DNA from: Botryococcus braunii | Lineage: Eukaryota > Chlorophyta > Trebouxiophyceae | NCBI GenBank assembly: GCA_002005505.1 | Contig: KV908453.1 | Coordinates: 346,728-366,727, forward strand | Direction of reading: 5' to 3' | Length of the DNA: 20,000 nucleotides | In this document: in pieces, positions 8,943 to 19,128 of the stretch | Layout of the letters: each line of letters starts with the position of its first letter | Numbering within the stretch: the first letter of the stretch is position 1 | Notes under the pieces: generated by a model | What the model was told of the DNA's origin: nothing | The model's database searches: none | The model's input: only the letters and a program-made list of their open reading frames with translations | Program-made: the position numbers and the translations under genes

Positions 8943-9275
8943 AGGTGATGTCCATCCCGGTGGCAGCAAGAAGGGGCAACCATGCTGATGTCCATCTTGT
9001 GGAAGCAAGAGGAGAGAATAGTATTGATGGTACCACCGGTATTGCATGAAAACTGAGAAACGGAGTGCCACGCTGGTGTCCATCTTGAGGAAGGAAGAGG
9101 AGAGAATATTGTTGATGGCTGTTTCAACTAAACTGAGGAATGGAGTACCAAGCTGGTGTCCATCTTGAGGAAGCACGTTCAGAGGATCGTGTTGATGGCT
9201 GATGCAACTAAACTGAGGAATGGAGTACCACGATGATGTCCATGTTGAGGAAGCAAGAGGATGATTTTAGAGGCC
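8943..9275. repeat. Minisatellite, unit about 80-88 bp, four full or partial copies
   Basis: The motif TGRTGTCCATCTTGAGGAAG recurs at 8986, 9074, 9154 and 9234 (spacing 88, 80, 80), with a diverged start at 8946. Each full unit continues with GAGGAGAGAAT..GTTGATGGCT and ACTAAACTGAGGAATGGAGTACCA. The last two spacings are equal and most similar, suggesting recent tandem duplication. Confidence 0.88.
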
Positions 9276-9301
9276 ATGATACGAAGGTGACGAATGGAGA
9301 A

Positions 9302-9397
9302 TTACGCGGGTGTCCAACCCTGTGGAAATCCAATGCCGTATTTGGGCATGGCTTTCGCGGCTGCCTCCTTGTACTCTTCCTGCCACACCCCCCACCT
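9302..9397 (-). CDS. Candidate terminal exon, possibly of the LRR gene
   Basis: Read on the minus strand, this frame encodes RWGVWQEEYKEAAAKAMPKY, then GIGFPQG, and ends at a TAA (9304-9302). It has coding-like composition and an alanine/lysine helix. Two AG acceptors (before 9397 and before 9379) would both enter in phase 0, the phase left by the LRR exon at 10145-10183. The acceptors lack a clear pyrimidine tract and I do not recognise the peptide. It could belong to another gene or be chance. Confidence 0.3.
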   Translation of the reverse strand, partial: RWGVWQEEYKEAAAKAMPKYGIGFPQGWTPA

Positions 9398-9727
9398 CTG
9401 ACTTGTACCTCATGGACCATCGTTTTTGCCCCACACTCCGCATCCTACCTGCTCTGCCTCCACTACATCCAAAGTTGACAAAACAATGACTTCCAGGGCA
9501 GTGAAGGATGTCACGACACATTCTACGTATGGCATACAAAAACAATGTGCCATAGAAGTTGTCTGTTTTTTCAGGTGTGCATGACAGAAAAGGCCTGGCC
9601 TTCAGAGATGTTGGGGGGTTGGGGGGGTGGGAGACGGTTCTGACTGGGAGGGGCCTCGTCTGCGGAGGTGTGAACCAAACGGGAAGGACAGTGAGGGCCG
9701 AGCCCTGTTGTGCTGTCAAAGAGCGGG

Positions 9728-9750
9728 GCATGCGCGCGCACGCACGCACG

Positions 9751-9803
<53 letters not shown>

Positions 9804-9818
9804 CACAGACACACACCT
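9728..9818. repeat. (CGCA)n-(CA)n microsatellite
   Basis: It opens with GCGCGCGCACGCACGCACG, then about 70 bp of CA with AAAC and CAGA interruptions. It lies between the LRR exon at 10145 and the candidate exon at 9302-9397. Confidence 0.96.
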
Positions 9819-10144
9819 ACAATACCACACATGTGCACACACGGAAACGCGAACTTCACACACAGCAACGACTCTTATCTACGATTACTGATGCTAAGTA
9901 TAAACTATTTCTGATGCTAAGGATAGGCTCCACCTTTGTCTTAAATGAACAGGCAGATCAAGGGGAAGTACCCGACACGTACATTTCTGATGCAGGACAC
10001 CAACGTACAGGCATACACCCATTCTGATGCCACGGAGAAACATACGGGCACCGCAAGGGAACATACCCGAAGGATGACAGATATGGGCGGGTGACGCCGC
10101 TGTTGAGAAGTTTCGGGTGGACGGACAGGCGGCACATTCCTCAC

Positions 10145-10183
10145 TAGCAGCGCTGGGCAACTCAAGAACAGCCGCTTGAGCAC
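10145..10183 (-). CDS. LRR protein, short exon 6 (one repeat strand)
   Basis: The acceptor is ACACTGCAG before 10183 and the donor is CTA|GTGAGG at 10144. This gives 13 codons, VLKRLFLSCPALL, in phase 0 at both ends. It keeps the L..L.L..CPAL pattern and the C-P-A-L signature shared with the exons at 10944-11057 and 11510-11677. The frame stays open past the donor (through CGG|GTATGT at about 10066), so a longer exon is possible. GTGAGG is the stronger donor and stops where the LRR pattern stops. Confidence 0.65.
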
Positions 10184-10410
10184 CTGCAGTGTCAAGATCA
10201 ATTTTGTAGTCCCATCGGCACCTAGAAGTCTGTATGTAATCATCTGGAATGACGAGATGACCTGACGTAACCATATGATAACTTGACTTCGATCCACAGG
10301 GACGGGAGGTCCGTAATTACGCACATACCTGTCTTGATAAATGCACACCTGTAGACATCACAATCACTGCATCCTAGTCTCCTTTGGCCCTCCCCGTTGG
10401 GGAAAGGGGG

Positions 10411-10680
<270 letters not shown>

Positions 10681-10943
10681 AGACACCAGCACGCGCGTGC
10701 TCGTGCATGCGATTGTGTTCGCTCACGGTAGTGCTTGTGTACATGTGAATGCCTGCCTTCCCCAAACTCCTCCCCCAACCTGTACTCTGTGAAGCAGCCC
10801 ATCCCCCAAGTCATTTTGCTGTGCAATCCTCAAGTCCCCTCAGACCTCTGCCTTGTAAAAAGTATAGCAGTAATACATGAATAAATAAATAAATAAAAAC
10901 AATACGGTAATAGTTATAATAAACAGGGAGGGTGAAGCCTGAC

Positions 10944-11057
10944 CGGGGTGTCTGGGATCTGCAGCTCCTTCAAGCTATCGCCCCATATGATAACCGTCTC
11001 CAATGCAGGGCAGTTGCGCAGGTCCAGCGACTCAAGGACATGCGCTTGTACAATCAC
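10944..11057 (-). CDS. LRR protein, exon 5
   Basis: The acceptor is CTCGTGCAG before 11057 and the donor is CCG|GTCAGG at 10943. It spans 38 codons, phase 0 to phase 0. The peptide includes LESLDLRNCPALETVIIWG and DSLKELQIPDTP, nearly two repeats of about 20 residues with the L..L.L.NCPAL consensus. It continues the repeat started at the end of the previous exon (CPALRK|VIVQAHV). If the GTCAGG donor is not used, the frame runs only ten more codons to a TAA at about 10917, giving an alternative protein end. Confidence 0.85.
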
Positions 11058-11445
11058 CTGCACGAGCAGCACAGTCAAGTGATCACAGTGATCATCACCT
11101 GCGTGAGCGGCAAAGACCGAATGCCTTGTCTGGCACTGTATTGGCAATTTTCTTTATAGCCAAGACCTGTGTGATGCTCATACGGAATTCGCGTTCAAAA
11201 GCGAAGACTTGGTGGTGCTCTTCTGGCAAACACCGCAACCACATGTCCGGCATTCTTCTGGCAATATTTTCATCAGAGCAAAGACCTGTCTGGGAACATT
11301 TTGGCAGTTAACTTCTGAGCAAGACCCAACTGACAAGCAACACCCAACACACCATAACGCCCCACAGCCCACAGCCAATCCCTGACATTGCCAAGTGAGA
11401 CAATCTCTTTGTTCTCCATGTTCCCCACGTTTTCCCCTTGGCCCA

Positions 11446-11489
11446 TTCCTACCTTTCTCAGTGCAGTTGTAAAGGGGTGGTGTCCTCAG
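11446..11489 (-). pseudogene. Decayed tandem copy of the end of LRR exon 4
   Basis: On the minus strand, GCGCTGAGGACACCACCCC, then TTACAACTGC and ACTGAGAAAG|GTAGG, parallels the end of exon 4: TCGCTGAGGACCCTATGCC, then TCCACAACTGC and GCTGAGAAAG|GTAGG. The offset is 57 bp. The copy lacks about five bases (CCTGCG reduced to A), which breaks the frame, and it sits just inside the intron. It keeps a second GTAGGA donor-like site. Confidence 0.75.
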
Positions 11490-11509
11490 CGCCCTTGGCG
11501 TTTCCCTAC

Positions 11510-11677
11510 CTTTCTCAGCGCAGGGCAGTTGTGGAGGCATAGGGTCCTCAGCGAGTTGGACAACACGTGCGTGTAGCTTAGTCGGCTGCAGCAGGACAGA
11601 TCCAGCACCTCCAGCTTTACGCATGACGTGGCTGGAGCAACCACCGCCTGAGTCAGGTTGTGGCACTGCGACAGAAC
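11510..11677 (-). CDS. LRR protein, exon 4
   Basis: The acceptor is CCTGCGCAG before 11677 and the donor is AAG|GTAGGG at 11509. It spans 56 codons, phase 0 to phase 0. The peptide contains VLSQCHNL, KLEVLDLSCCSRLSY and SNSLRTLCLHNCPALRK, which show the LxxLxLxxCxxL pattern of cysteine-containing LRRs. Such repeats are common in F-box/LRR (FBXL) proteins, where they form the substrate-binding solenoid. No F-box was identified in this gene's N-terminus, so substrate-receptor function is not claimed. Confidence 0.88.
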
Positions 11678-11839
11678 CTGCGCAGGGGATCGTACTTCAG
11701 AGACTGCGCTTTAGAGTCGTGTTTTTGAGCCTGTGCACTGGACACACACACCCTCCACTCCCCCCCCCCCCCCACTTCTCTCTCACCCCCCACTCCTCCC
11801 GTGCGCTCAACCTACAACCCACCCACCCTCCCCCCCCCC

Positions 11840-11840
11840 C

Positions 11841-11900
<60 letters not shown>
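11840..11900. repeat. (CA)n microsatellite with flanking C runs
   Basis: About 60 bp of CA, preceded by C-rich tracts at 11761-11773 and 11828-11842 and followed by a C run at 11920-11930. It lies in LRR intron 3. Confidence 0.95.
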
Positions 11901-11901
<1 letters not shown>

Positions 11902-12035
11902 GTACATATATTCATTAAACCCCCCCCCCCAACACCTGCACACACCACGCGAGCGCTCACCTTTCATGCGCGCACAGGCACGCAGACACATGCATTGATG
12001 CACACTGCTCGCCTGCATGCCCCCCTCCCCCCCCC

Positions 12036-12289
<254 letters not shown>

Positions 12290-12396
12290 TAGAGAGTTTG
12301 GGGGGGGGGGAATAGAGAGGTGAGGCGTTCATCCAATGTTTCAGGTTTTTAGAAACGGCGGCTTAAGAGGATAATGTGATATAGATCAAGCTTTAC

Positions 12397-12542
12397 CAGT
12401 TCCTGAAGCCCTGATGGAGACAAGTTGATGATCTCACGAATGAAAGCATCTCTGACTCCTGGGGAACCGGTGATCGCAATTTGCCGGCAAGCCAGTAGTA
12501 TGCGTTCACGAAGAACGCCCCATGAAGGCCATATCGTGACAT
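12397..12542 (-). CDS. LRR protein, exon 3
   Basis: The acceptor is CGTGTAG before 12542 and the donor is CTG|GTAAAG at 12396. The exon supplies two bases of a split codon (G from exon 2 plus AT gives Asp), then 48 codons. It encodes VTIWPSWGVLRERILLACRQ, then a PGVRDAFIREIINLSPS stretch and GLQEL. Exon 4 then continues directly into the first LRR (LQEL|VLSQCHNL). The phases agree on both sides, which is the main support. The segment is probably a helical cap before the repeats. I do not recognise a named domain. Confidence 0.82.
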
Positions 12543-12777
12543 CTACACGATCATCTCACTAAATTGAAGTTCGATTGTCTCAATAACCCGTATTATGACT
12601 GTGATTTCCATGCAAATATTCAGTGTTTTCTTTGTGGAGACGATTCCTTGCTCAACAACAGTTTTCACAACTCCAGAAGAGATAATTCTTGGTAAAAAGG
12701 ACATCTTAATGAAATTTAAATATGGGCCTTTGAATTTTCGTAGTTTAATCTTAAACATGCTTGTTTTTCAATCATAC

Positions 12778-12823
12778 CTGGCAAGGCGTCCGGAGGCCGT
12801 TCCCATACTCCGCTCTGAAACGC
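12778..12823 (-). CDS. LRR protein, exon 2
   Basis: A small exon of 15 codons plus one base. The acceptor is AAGTACAG before 12823 and the donor is CAG|GTATGA at 12777. It encodes AFQSGVWERPPDALP. It enters in phase 0 from exon 1 and leaves in phase 1, matching exon 3. The 74-nt intron before it equals the TMCO1 intron 1 length. Confidence 0.72.
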
Positions 12824-12897
12824 CTGTACTTAAAACAGCTGTATCATTATTTGTCCAGCATAACTTCTTTATTAATATGGTATTTCATCTGCCACAC

Positions 12898-12984
12898 CGT
12901 TTCCCAACTGGGATGATGTTCAGGTTCTACGTCCTCGCTGTTGTCCAAGGTTGATGTCTTCTCTTTCGCTTTCTTTGGGGGCAT
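12898..12984 (-). CDS. LRR protein, exon 1 with start codon
   Basis: ATG at 12984-12982 opens 29 codons: MPPKKAKEKTSTLDNSEDVE and then PEHHPSWET. A GTGTGG donor follows at 12897. The N-terminus is lysine-rich and acidic, with no signal peptide, which suggests a cytosolic or nuclear protein. Joined to exons 2-6 it gives an uninterrupted product of about 200 residues that is still incomplete at the C-terminus. Without splicing the frame stops at a TAA near 12844. The start is chosen because upstream sequence contains an in-frame stop and the phases downstream agree. Confidence 0.75.
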
Positions 12985-14106
12985 TGCAGTTCCTTAACCA
13001 ATCGCAGAATGCACGGGCAGAAACGGAAGGGAGTGGTTATTTGTTTCAAACTTGCAGTCCAGTTTGCACATTTGGCATCTCACTCGCTTCGGAATGCTGG
13101 CGTGTTTACAAGAACGACGCCAAGGGGATGGCGTAATTGTCTCGTTCCACCACAAGTGGTCCACAACTCTCGTTTGCTGATCAATCCTTGGGCTCTCAAG
13201 AACCCCAGTATTAAAAATATGTCATGGTCGAGAGGAGTAAAATGAATGTCGCATCCGAGAATTGTCGGCCGAATATAGTGCCTCGAAGGAGTCCGCTTGC
13301 CAGTCGTAGGCTAGGCGACTCGTAGCCTAGACGACTCGTGGGTGCGACTGTCACGGTCTCCGAAGCCGTGGAGTCTGGTGACTAATCTAGTTTATTGGAT
13401 CAGTGGGAACAGTCGATTCTAGTCAGAAACTAGTAGGGGTCTAGTAGGCCTAGTCTGGAACTAGAGCTTTTATTAGTCATTGGGGGGACGGATTGTGGCC
13501 GATAGCAATTTTTTGTAGTTCCGATACTAATTTCGCATCGGAAAATCCCAGTTTTCTCCGGCGGAGAAACTCCGTACTACTTCTCAACTAAAAATAGGAA
13601 GCAATCCCGATGTACTAAGGCTGTTACTTCCCCGATGCAAATTGTTGAACTTCATTTGGGAGTACAGAATAAAGTTACTCGATGAGTTGCATATGAATCT
13701 TATCAGTCTTGCTATTTAAGAACTTCCCTGGGGCCTGCTCACTAGCTGAGCCCGGTTGGCCGATAGACTTCGAGGGTTCCGTCGTATTATTACCGTGATG
13801 AAGGGCTTCTGTACCCACACAGTAAGAAATATCTTTATATACTAAGCTGTCATAAATTTCTTGGCCTTTTGACACTCCCTATCTTGTAAATCATGCCGAA
13901 CTGGTCGGCACGACCATCAAGCAAATCGTTGCAACAACCTCTCTTTAAGTTGGACTGTTGCAGCAATGCTTGTTGAGTCATAAATCAATCGCATCTTTTA
14001 ATCGCATCGTGGTGGTGCATGGTCCCTTATAAGTACCCAACCACCGCAACCACTTCGGGGTGCTGTACTGAAAGCTCCTTCCTGAAAAATACAACCAATA
14101 TTGTTG
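12985..14106. promoter_or_regulatory. Divergent spacer between the LRR and PAN-domain genes
   Basis: About 1.1 kb separates two genes transcribed outward. It is free of microsatellites. A CTAG-rich patch lies at 13305-13470, including an inverted repeat TAGGCTA/TAGCCTA with a nine-base loop at about 13307-13330. No coding sequence was recognised. The bidirectional promoter role is inferred from the layout. Confidence 0.45.
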
Positions 14107-14298
14107 ATGGGACTGAATGAATTTTATTTCTTGCAGAGATGCTCAGGGTTTCTCGTGTTCTCGCTCTGGGTCGGATACTTGAAAGGAATCATAGCAGAAT
14201 GCGCTGGTGGTACCGTCGAAATCCCCAACAGTTGCAAGATCGGCCCATACAAGTGGCAAAATATATGGGGAAATAATTCCACGACGTTGAAACTTGAC
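14107..14298 (+). CDS. Candidate first exon of the PAN-domain gene (hydrophobic leader)
   Basis: The frame opens at ATG 14107 (MGLNEFYFLQRCSGFLVFSL) and continues WVGYLKGIIAEC, then NSCKIGPYKWQNIWGNN. The early hydrophobic stretch would suit a signal peptide or anchor. A donor GAC|GTAAAT at 14299 and acceptor TTTGTCAG at 14351 would join it in phase 0 to the PAN exon through a 53-nt intron. A good acceptor-like TTCTTGCAG also lies at 14128-14136, so the exon may instead begin at 14137 after an unseen upstream exon. Confidence 0.4.
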
Positions 14299-14351
14299 GT
14301 AAATTCAGAGATTCCCCCCGACTTTGGTGCGCAGCCCAAAACATTTGTCAG

Positions 14352-14575
14352 TTTTTAGCTCTGCAACGGAAGCTGCTGATGACTGACAATCCGTGTCTGC
14401 TGGCAGCAAAAACAAACCGAACTCTGCCAGCACACACTCCAGCGGAGTGCTGCGCAGCATGCTGGGCCAGGGAAGACTGCAATGGATGGGTATTTTGTGC
14501 AGACGTGAATGGCTGTGGTTACTGTGACAAAGAGGACGTTAGCTGGAATCCCTCGGATCCTGTTCACACCGGAAG
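14352..14575 (+). CDS. PAN/apple-domain protein, main exon
   Basis: The exon encodes FLALQRKLLMTDNPCLLAAK, then TPAECCAACWAREDCNGWVF, then NGCGYCDKED and a tail HTG. The CC..C......C..W...C....C arrangement is typical of PAN/apple domains, disulphide-bonded modules of secreted or surface proteins that bind carbohydrate or protein. The donor is GGAAG|GTAAGT at 14576. The 5' end may be at 14352 (TTTGTCAG acceptor) or 14359 (TTTTTAG acceptor), and an internal ATG at 14378 is a third possibility. The domain lies in the extracellular or lumenal compartment by family knowledge. No catalytic domain is seen, so the function is unknown. Confidence 0.8.
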
Positions 14576-14749
14576 GTAAGTCTATCTTCATCCATGCTAT
14601 CTGCACACCATGGTTTACCAAACAGTCTCTCTGCATGTCTGCGCATGTGGACGGGCCTCAGGGACCTGCTGTGGGGAACAGGATTCGCTGCAGCATCACT
14701 GAAGAGGTCTACCTGGACTATTCTGAACAATGTTTCTGTGCAAATGCAG

Positions 14750-14801
14750 GCTCGGCCCGTACGGAAAGTGTACTGTCCAAGGAACATTTGCATTCCGCAC
14801 G
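14750..14801 (+). CDS. PAN/apple-domain protein, short exon
   Basis: The acceptor is CAAATGCAG before 14750 and the donor is ACG|GTGCGT at 14802. The first G completes an Arg codon with AG from the previous exon. It encodes LGPYGKCTVQGTFAFRT, which extends the cysteine-rich domain (G.YG.C...G.F.F). The phase agrees on both sides (phase 2 in, phase 0 out). Confidence 0.75.
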
Positions 14802-14895
14802 GTGCGTTCTGATCAACCTTCTTTCACAATTTTGCCCAGAGCTCGTCTGTGATCAAGAAGAGGTAGATAGACAGCATAGGCCTTGAGAAGGACCC

Positions 14896-14910
14896 GGGGG
14901 GGGGGGGGGG
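14896..14910. repeat. G15 run in the last PAN-gene intron
   Basis: Fifteen consecutive G after GACCC, 46 bases before the terminal exon's acceptor. Confidence 0.95.
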
Positions 14911-14956
14911 ATTGGGTGAGACCTGCTCTCTAACTAAGTGTGATTTTGTTTTGCAG

Positions 14957-15046
14957 TGCACGTTAAAGCAAGTGCATGGGCCACCGGGAAATTCCCTCAC
15001 CAAGTCGGATGACGAAGGTTGGCTGGCAGACATCTTCATTCGATGA
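14957..15046 (+). CDS. PAN/apple-domain protein, terminal exon
   Basis: A strong acceptor, TTTTGTTTTGCAG, precedes 14957. The exon encodes CTLKQVHGPPGNSLTKSDDE and then GWLADIFIR, ending at TGA 15044-15046. The opening Cys-Thr-Leu-Lys is the usual last strand of a PAN module. The three joined exons give about 120 residues, essentially one domain. Confidence 0.78.
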   Translation, partial: CTLKQVHGPPGNSLTKSDDEGWLADIFIR

Positions 15047-16767
15047 ACAGCCTCTTATCAAATGTGGACCCCTCTTGCTTTGCGTGGACCTGGCTGGCTT
15101 GCATTATCTTTTTTTTGATTGAATCATGGAACAGACTCGGTCAAAAATGGACCTGGCTTGCTGTGCACGGTCTGGTGTGAAGGCACACCAAAGGGGTCCA
15201 CAAAGGTCAATGCGCACTGGATGGGTTCAGACTGGAAATCAGACTCTGCGAGTCAACAAGCAAAGCAGAGCCTTTGTGTTTTTACAGGAACCTTTCTTTC
15301 TTGGGGTGTTTAACGGGGCGGAAAGCATTGCCCATTGCCTCTGAGGATTCTTACGGTTTCTGGGCATGATTTCTGATGGTTTGGGATGTTTTCAAATAGG
15401 CCCACCCGTCTGAAAATTGATTCGGGGAGGTCTTTGGTGGCCTGTTTTATGGTATCACCTTCACACCCCGGGAAATGCCCCCGAAAGCCCCAGCATCCTA
15501 ATCTGGAAGCCCTCCCCTCGCACTCCCCCGTCCCCCCAATTGGTGGGCATCTGTTTCAAATTATAGCACCTTCATATTTTTAAAGACCGGAAGGCTGTTG
15601 GTGTGGTATGGAAGACGTCAAGCCTGGCTCAGGTATCTCGGCCAGTTTGCTTCCCCACTTCCTCTTTTATTTTTTATTTTTTTTTTTTTTTGCGACGACT
15701 CATTTTGAAGGTTGGGAAGTTGTGTTTAGGGTGTGGAAGTATTGAACACGGCTCGGCTTCTTTCAATGCTTCCTCTGGACGGTGATGCCAATGCAATGAC
15801 GACAGCTTGCTAACCAGCTCTCAAAGGACCAACAGGTCTTGCTCCTTTGCTGATGAGCTGTCGATGTGGGGCCCCATGTTCGAGGATTAGAGGTTCGCAA
15901 CAAGAAGTGGAGAAGCGATCCTTAGGCACGGAAAATGGGGAATTCGACTCACACGGCTTCCGACGTGTTGAGCTATCCTGCTGCTGCTCTGTTCCAGGAA
16001 CTTCAAAGCACCTCGTGAAGGGGTATCACTAAATGCTCCTCCTCTGTACGAGGGTCCCCATCATATTTTAGATGAGCCGACTCTTACTAAGGAAGATGAC
16101 GTGCTCTCCCCCCGCCCTTCTTGCGTGACTCAGGCTCAATGTCAAGTGATGCTTGGGGTTGGTCAACTTTGAACTATAGTAGGCATGCCAGCAGTGGTAG
16201 TGGTAATGATGATGGTATGGTATCCGACGATAATACTGCCGAGAGCAGGTGGCAAACAATGTCCATCTATATGATGATAATAATTGCGAAAGCGTGGATG
16301 TTTTACCTTCTCGCATTCCATCCTCATTTTATATACCTGTCCACAAGGAGGGCGGGGGAGCATAAGCAAATGTACCTGATGCAGGGAATGGGGAATCTGG
16401 CTCATACGCAACGGCCCTTGAAAACAAATGAGGGGATGCAATTATGGTGGAAGTACGAAGCCCCCCCCCCCCCTCCCGGTGGGAAGCTTTTACTTCGTTG
16501 CGGGTGCCTGCAGGTTTAGAGAAAGTCTGCAGGTTGAGGAAAAATGAAGAGGACTTCCTTTTGAAGACCCTCCTCGTCAAACCAGGCTCCCACGTGACAA
16601 ATGGAGCTGTGTCCAGCCATGCCATCCCATGTGGGAGCCCATGTGATGTGCTACTTTGAGAAAAGTTGCGCTCGTCAGGCCATTGGCACTCGAGAGGCTG
16701 CGACCAGGGCATGTGGGTCCACAATTTGGGTGTGACGAGAGTGCGCAGTGTTGTTTTCATGCTGTCT

Positions 16768-16769
<2 letters not shown>
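15047..16769. other. Region without a recognised gene; one exon-like frame
   Basis: It contains the PAN gene's 3' flank, a poly-T run at about 15671-15690 and a C run at 16461-16474. A frame at 15999-16172, after a good GTTCCAG acceptor, reads NFKAPREGVSLNAPPLYEG, then HHILDEPTLTKEDD and stops at TGA. It looks protein-like, but no partner exon or family was recognised. An upstream frame ending ELSMWGPMFED at about 15888 could be related. Neither is called as a gene. Confidence 0.4.
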
Positions 16770-17800
<1,031 letters not shown>

Positions 17801-17830
17801 ACTATTTGATCAGCTGTCAGTGGCTCCAGC

Positions 17831-18016
17831 TGTTTGTGGGACCGACTATTTGTGGGACCAACTGTTTGTGGGACCAGTTGTTTGTGGGACCAGCTGTTTG
17901 TGGGAACGACTATTTGTGAGATCAGCTGTTTGTGGGACCGCCTGTTTGCGGGACCAGCTGTTTTTGGCACCAGGTGTTTTTGGGACCAGCTCTCTGAGGG
18001 ATCAGCTGTTTGTGGC
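17831..18016. repeat. 16-bp minisatellite, about 12 copies
   Basis: The consensus TGTTTGTGGGACCAGC repeats in exact 16-bp register from 17831. Variants include TATTTGTGGGACCAAC and TGTTTTTGGCACCAGG, and divergence rises to the right. A partial copy (CAGTGGCTCCAGC) lies just upstream. Because 16 is not a multiple of three, the frames through it shift each unit and are not coding. Confidence 0.95.
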
Positions 18017-18990
18017 TCGTCTGTCCTTCCTCTCAAGAGATCTCCTGGTGGCCTCGTTGGGGCTCACGGGCTCATATCTGCGTGCAAAGCACTGTTGACC
18101 CTGAAGTAGAAGAGAACGTAGCGGAAGCGTCTCCGAGGAGGAGACTAGATTGCCCTGTACACGTCGAAATTTGCTCTGCAGTGAAAAGCTACCAGCAAAC
18201 ACTTGGGGTAGACGAGGGGCAGAACTGCATCGCGATGTTCAGTCTTGTAAGAACATCCCCGCACGGAACTGTAAGAGTGCGTGGCTTCGTCAATAGAAGA
18301 TTCCAGAAACACACTGTGTCACCAGCTGGCTAATCATGGAAGAAGACAAGAACGTGTGGGAGGAGGGTCGCGAGTCCCAACTTTTAAGCATCCTACCACC
18401 ATTACATCGAAGTCCTTGGCATGTCAGTGACGAATTGCCACCGCCTATCTGCTGCAATATGAGCCGGGTGGGGCTGCCACGCGCGTTGCTCAATGCAAGC
18501 AGACCCGCTATGCTGTCTTGCTTACGCGTCAACAACCGCGCGTGGCCTTCCAGGCCTTTTTATTTGAGACTCTGGGGCATTTGCCACGCTGATGCGCTGG
18601 CCTGGTTGAAGAGACTGCAGGGGCTTTTCAACCAGGCCGTCATAGCACACAAAAATGTTGAGGGATACATTTTGTGGATATATTTTTTTGGGTTGCCACC
18701 AGGTGGCAACTTCGACAAGGGTAAGTTTTAATTAAGGGATCCTAGTTTGGCAACAAGTTGCCACCCAATCGCAGCACTTCCGTGCCACACATGTCACAAT
18801 GACAGAGGTTGCCGGGAACTTCTCGAGGAGCTCCTCGAATGGATGTGCACGGCCTCCCCCTTGTCAGTCCCCATGGGGAGGACTCTATGTTCCCGTTTTC
18901 ATCCCAGAGTCAAGCTCAAAGTGGTGCCGGAAATCGTCACGGGAGCACCACGAGAACTGACACCTGAAGTGCACGCAGCCATGCCCCCCA
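18017..18990. other. Region with weak open frames and several perfect palindromes
   Basis: A plus frame ending KSYQQTLGVDEGQNCIAMFS before GTAAGA at 18247 has a good acceptor (TTGCTCTGCAG at 18171-18181), giving an exon-like unit of about 66 nt. A 131-codon plus frame runs at 18336-18731 from an ATG. Neither resembles a family I know. Perfect inverted repeats lie at 18692-18710, 18748-18763 and 18823-18838. Confidence 0.4.
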
Positions 18991-18994
18991 TCCC

Positions 18995-19128
18995 ACCCCC
19001 CCCCCAAAAAAAAAAAAAAAAACAATATGAAATTTACATTTTCATACAGGGCTTACAGTTGGATAGTATACAACCATAAGGTCCTATCTCTTGGGGTGTT
19101 TGGGGGGGGGGGGGGGGGGGTGGGGGGG
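18995..19128. repeat. C-A and G homopolymer runs
   Basis: A C run then about 18 A (18996-19022). After about 75 bp come G runs (19100-19120 and 19122-19128). It is the same C, A, G order as at 7349-7410, but spaced. Confidence 0.9.

Noticed and set aside
10914..10943. TAA at about 10917 as the definite end of the LRR gene
   Set aside because: It stays possible, but a GTCAGG donor in the right phase and a further CPAL-type exon at 10145-10183 make continuation more likely.
12595..12954. 119-codon plus-strand open frame
   Set aside because: It lies antisense to LRR exons 1-2, whose reading is supported by start codon, splice sites and phase.
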